A stretch of DNA of 6,754 nucleotides from Syntrophomonadaceae bacterium (GTDB lineage: Bacteria > Bacillota > Syntrophomonadia > Syntrophomonadales > Syntrophothermaceae), in the NCBI GenBank assembly GCA_029907055.1, contig JARYMO010000078.1:1-6754 (forward strand), given 5' to 3'. The position numbers were made by a program, and so were the translations under genes. Positions 5,828-6,754 of the stretch are shown piece by piece. Position 1 is the first letter of the stretch. Each line of letters begins with the position of its first letter. The notes beneath the pieces were generated by a model, which was given only the letters and a program-made list of their open reading frames with translations, was not told where the DNA came from and ran no database searches.

Positions 5828-6071
5828 GGGGAAGGTGCTGGTCACCCTCAAGAAGGGGGTGCTGGACCCGCAGGGCGACGCGGTCAAGCGCTCTTTCCAC
5901 GTTCTCAACTACAAGGAGGTGGAGGAGGTCCGCGTCGGCAAGTACATCGAGGTCCTGCTCAACCAGGACAGCAAGGAAGCGGCCTACCGCGAGCTGGTGG
6001 AGATGTGTGACCGCCTGCTGGCCAACCCGGTCATCGAGCAGTACGAGGTGGAAGTCGCGGAGGTTGAGTGA
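5820..6071 (+). CDS. purS: Phosphoribosylformylglycinamidine synthase subunit PurS
   Basis: 83 residues, typical of PurS. This small dimeric protein bridges PurQ (glutaminase) and the small form of PurL (synthetase) in the FGAM synthetase complex, which converts FGAR to FGAM with ATP and glutamine. It has no active site of its own. Visible family features: the opening strand YKGKVLVTLKKGVLDPQG (2-19), the central VRVGKYIEV (37-45), and the C-terminal LLANPVIEQYEVE (66-78), which gives a beta-alpha-beta layout. The ATG at 5820 overlaps the purC end by 8 nt, and AAGGAGG (5805-5811) lies 8 nt upstream. A longer reading in this frame back to 5724 lies wholly inside purC and is not credible. Separate purS and purQ imply a three-subunit enzyme rather than the single long PurL of Proteobacteria. 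Confidence 0.95.
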   Translation: MYKGKVLVTLKKGVLDPQGDAVKRSFHVLNYKEVEEVRVGKYIEVLLNQDSKEAAYRELVEMCDRLLANPVIEQYEVEVAEVE

Positions 6072-6754
6072 TGATGAGGTTCGGCGTGGTGGTGTTCCCG
6101 GGCTCCAACTGTGACGCCGATTGTTACCACGTGGTGACGCAGGTGCTGGGCCAGTCGGCCTCCTACGTGTGGCACCAGCAGACCGAGGTGGACGGGTTCG
6201 ATGCGCTGGTGTTGCCGGGAGGCTTCTCCTACGGTGACTACCTGCGCACTGGCGCCATGGCGGCGCTTTCCCCCGTCATGTCTGCCATCAAGGAGTTCGC
6301 TGCCCGCGGGGGCCTGGTCATCGGCATCTGCAACGGATTCCAGATCCTGCTGGAAGCCGGGCTGCTCCCCGGTGCCATGCTGCGCAACAACAGCCTGCAG
6401 TTCCGCTGCCTGCCGGTCCACCTGCGGGTCCGGCGCACTGACACCCCGTTCACCCACCTCTACGCTGCGGACCAGGTGGTGAGCATGCCCATCGCCCACG
6501 GCGAGGGCAACTACTTCTGCGATGACGCTACCCTGGAGGAACTGCAGCGCAACCGCCAGATCGTGTTCACCTACTGCGACCGCCAGGGAGCGGAAACCGA
6601 AGAGGCCAACCCCAACGGGTCCCGCGCCAACATCGCTGGCATTGTCAACCGGCGGGGCAACGTGTTGGGCATGATGCCGCACCCCGAGCGGTGCGCGGAA
6701 GCCATCCTGGGGGGGACCGACGGCTTGGGCGTGTTCGCGTCCATGCAGAAGTGG
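6071..6754 (+). CDS. purQ: Phosphoribosylformylglycinamidine synthase subunit PurQ (glutaminase), 3' end cut by window
   Basis: 228 residues are present without a stop. The family is about 225-235 long, so only the last few residues should be missing. PurQ is the class I glutamine amidotransferase subunit of FGAM synthetase, releasing ammonia from glutamine for PurL. Seen: FPGSNCD (9-15), LPGGFSYGDYLR (48-59), the nucleophile Cys87 in GICNGFQ, AHGEGNYFCDD (142-152), and His204 and Glu206 of the triad in MMPHPER. The segment around CDRQGAETEEANPNGS (169-184) is about ten residues longer than in the Bacillus protein. Two adjacent ATGs are possible. The one at 6071 overlaps the purS stop by one base (TGATG) with GGAGG (6059-6063) 7 nt upstream. 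The one at 6074 aligns better with the family N-terminus (MRFGVVVFPGSN). purL is expected next. Confidence 0.95.
   Translation, partial: MMRFGVVVFPGSNCDADCYHVVTQVLGQSASYVWHQQTEVDGFDALVLPGGFSYGDYLRTGAMAALSPVMSAIKEFAARGGLVIGICNGFQILLEAGLLPGAMLRNNSLQFRCLPVHLRVRRTDTPFTHLYAADQVVSMPIAHGEGNYFCDDATLEELQRNRQIVFTYCDRQGAETEEANPNGSRANIAGIVNRRGNVLGMMPHPERCAEAILGGTDGLGVFASMQKW

Noticed and set aside
1..6754. CRISPR array, tRNA or rRNA genes, insertion sequences, attachment sites
   Set aside because: No regularly spaced direct repeats, no cloverleaf or rRNA-like conserved stretches, and no transposase or integrase motifs were seen on either strand.

Overview
The window is GC-rich with strongly G/C-ending codons. 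It has purine-rich Shine-Dalgarno sites (AGGAGG, GAGGGGG), a consensus sigma-A type promoter, a ykkC-family riboswitch and a pur gene order close to that of Bacillus. Together these point to a high-GC, deep-branching or clostridial member of the Bacillota (Firmicutes), probably anaerobic given the CoA metabolism. The species cannot be told from the sequence. All genes lie on the + strand.

Left part (1-2904), acyl-CoA metabolism. A hairpin with a nearby T-run (29-68) precedes a complete thiolase gene (171-1382). The thiolase ends at a textbook intrinsic terminator (1416-1448). A second complete gene (1558-2904), with its own strong ribosome binding site, encodes a family I CoA-transferase most like butyryl-CoA:acetate or 4-hydroxybutyrate CoA-transferases. 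The two enzymes could serve the same C4 route: the thiolase joins or splits C2 units and the transferase moves CoA between a short-chain acid and acetate. The terminator makes them separate transcription units or a leaky pair. The two hairpins flanking the thiolase share the stem core GGGCAACGG.

Middle (2905-3276), regulatory. After about 115 bases with only GC-rich inverted repeats comes a near-perfect promoter (TTGACA, 17-bp spacer, TACTAT; 3032-3060). The leader that follows holds a ykkC-type aptamer, by context the PRPP-sensing subtype, and then an intrinsic terminator (3181-3240). The closing helix of the aptamer and the 5' arm of the terminator use the same bases. The leader can therefore fold either as ligand-bound aptamer (read-through) or as terminator (off).

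Right part (3277-6754), de novo purine synthesis: purE-purB-purC-purS-purQ, with purQ cut by the window edge. The genes overlap by 1-8 nt or are 8 nt apart, so they are one operon with translational coupling. PurE, PurC and PurB act one after another on the way from (N5-)CAIR to AICAR. PurS and PurQ are two subunits of the three-part FGAM synthetase, whose large subunit PurL should follow outside the window. No purK lies between purE and purB, although PurE is of the class that uses the PurK product.

The individual genes are ordinary. The most informative element is the riboswitch-terminator leader, a single-aptamer PRPP switch for the whole pur operon. No unknown system was found.
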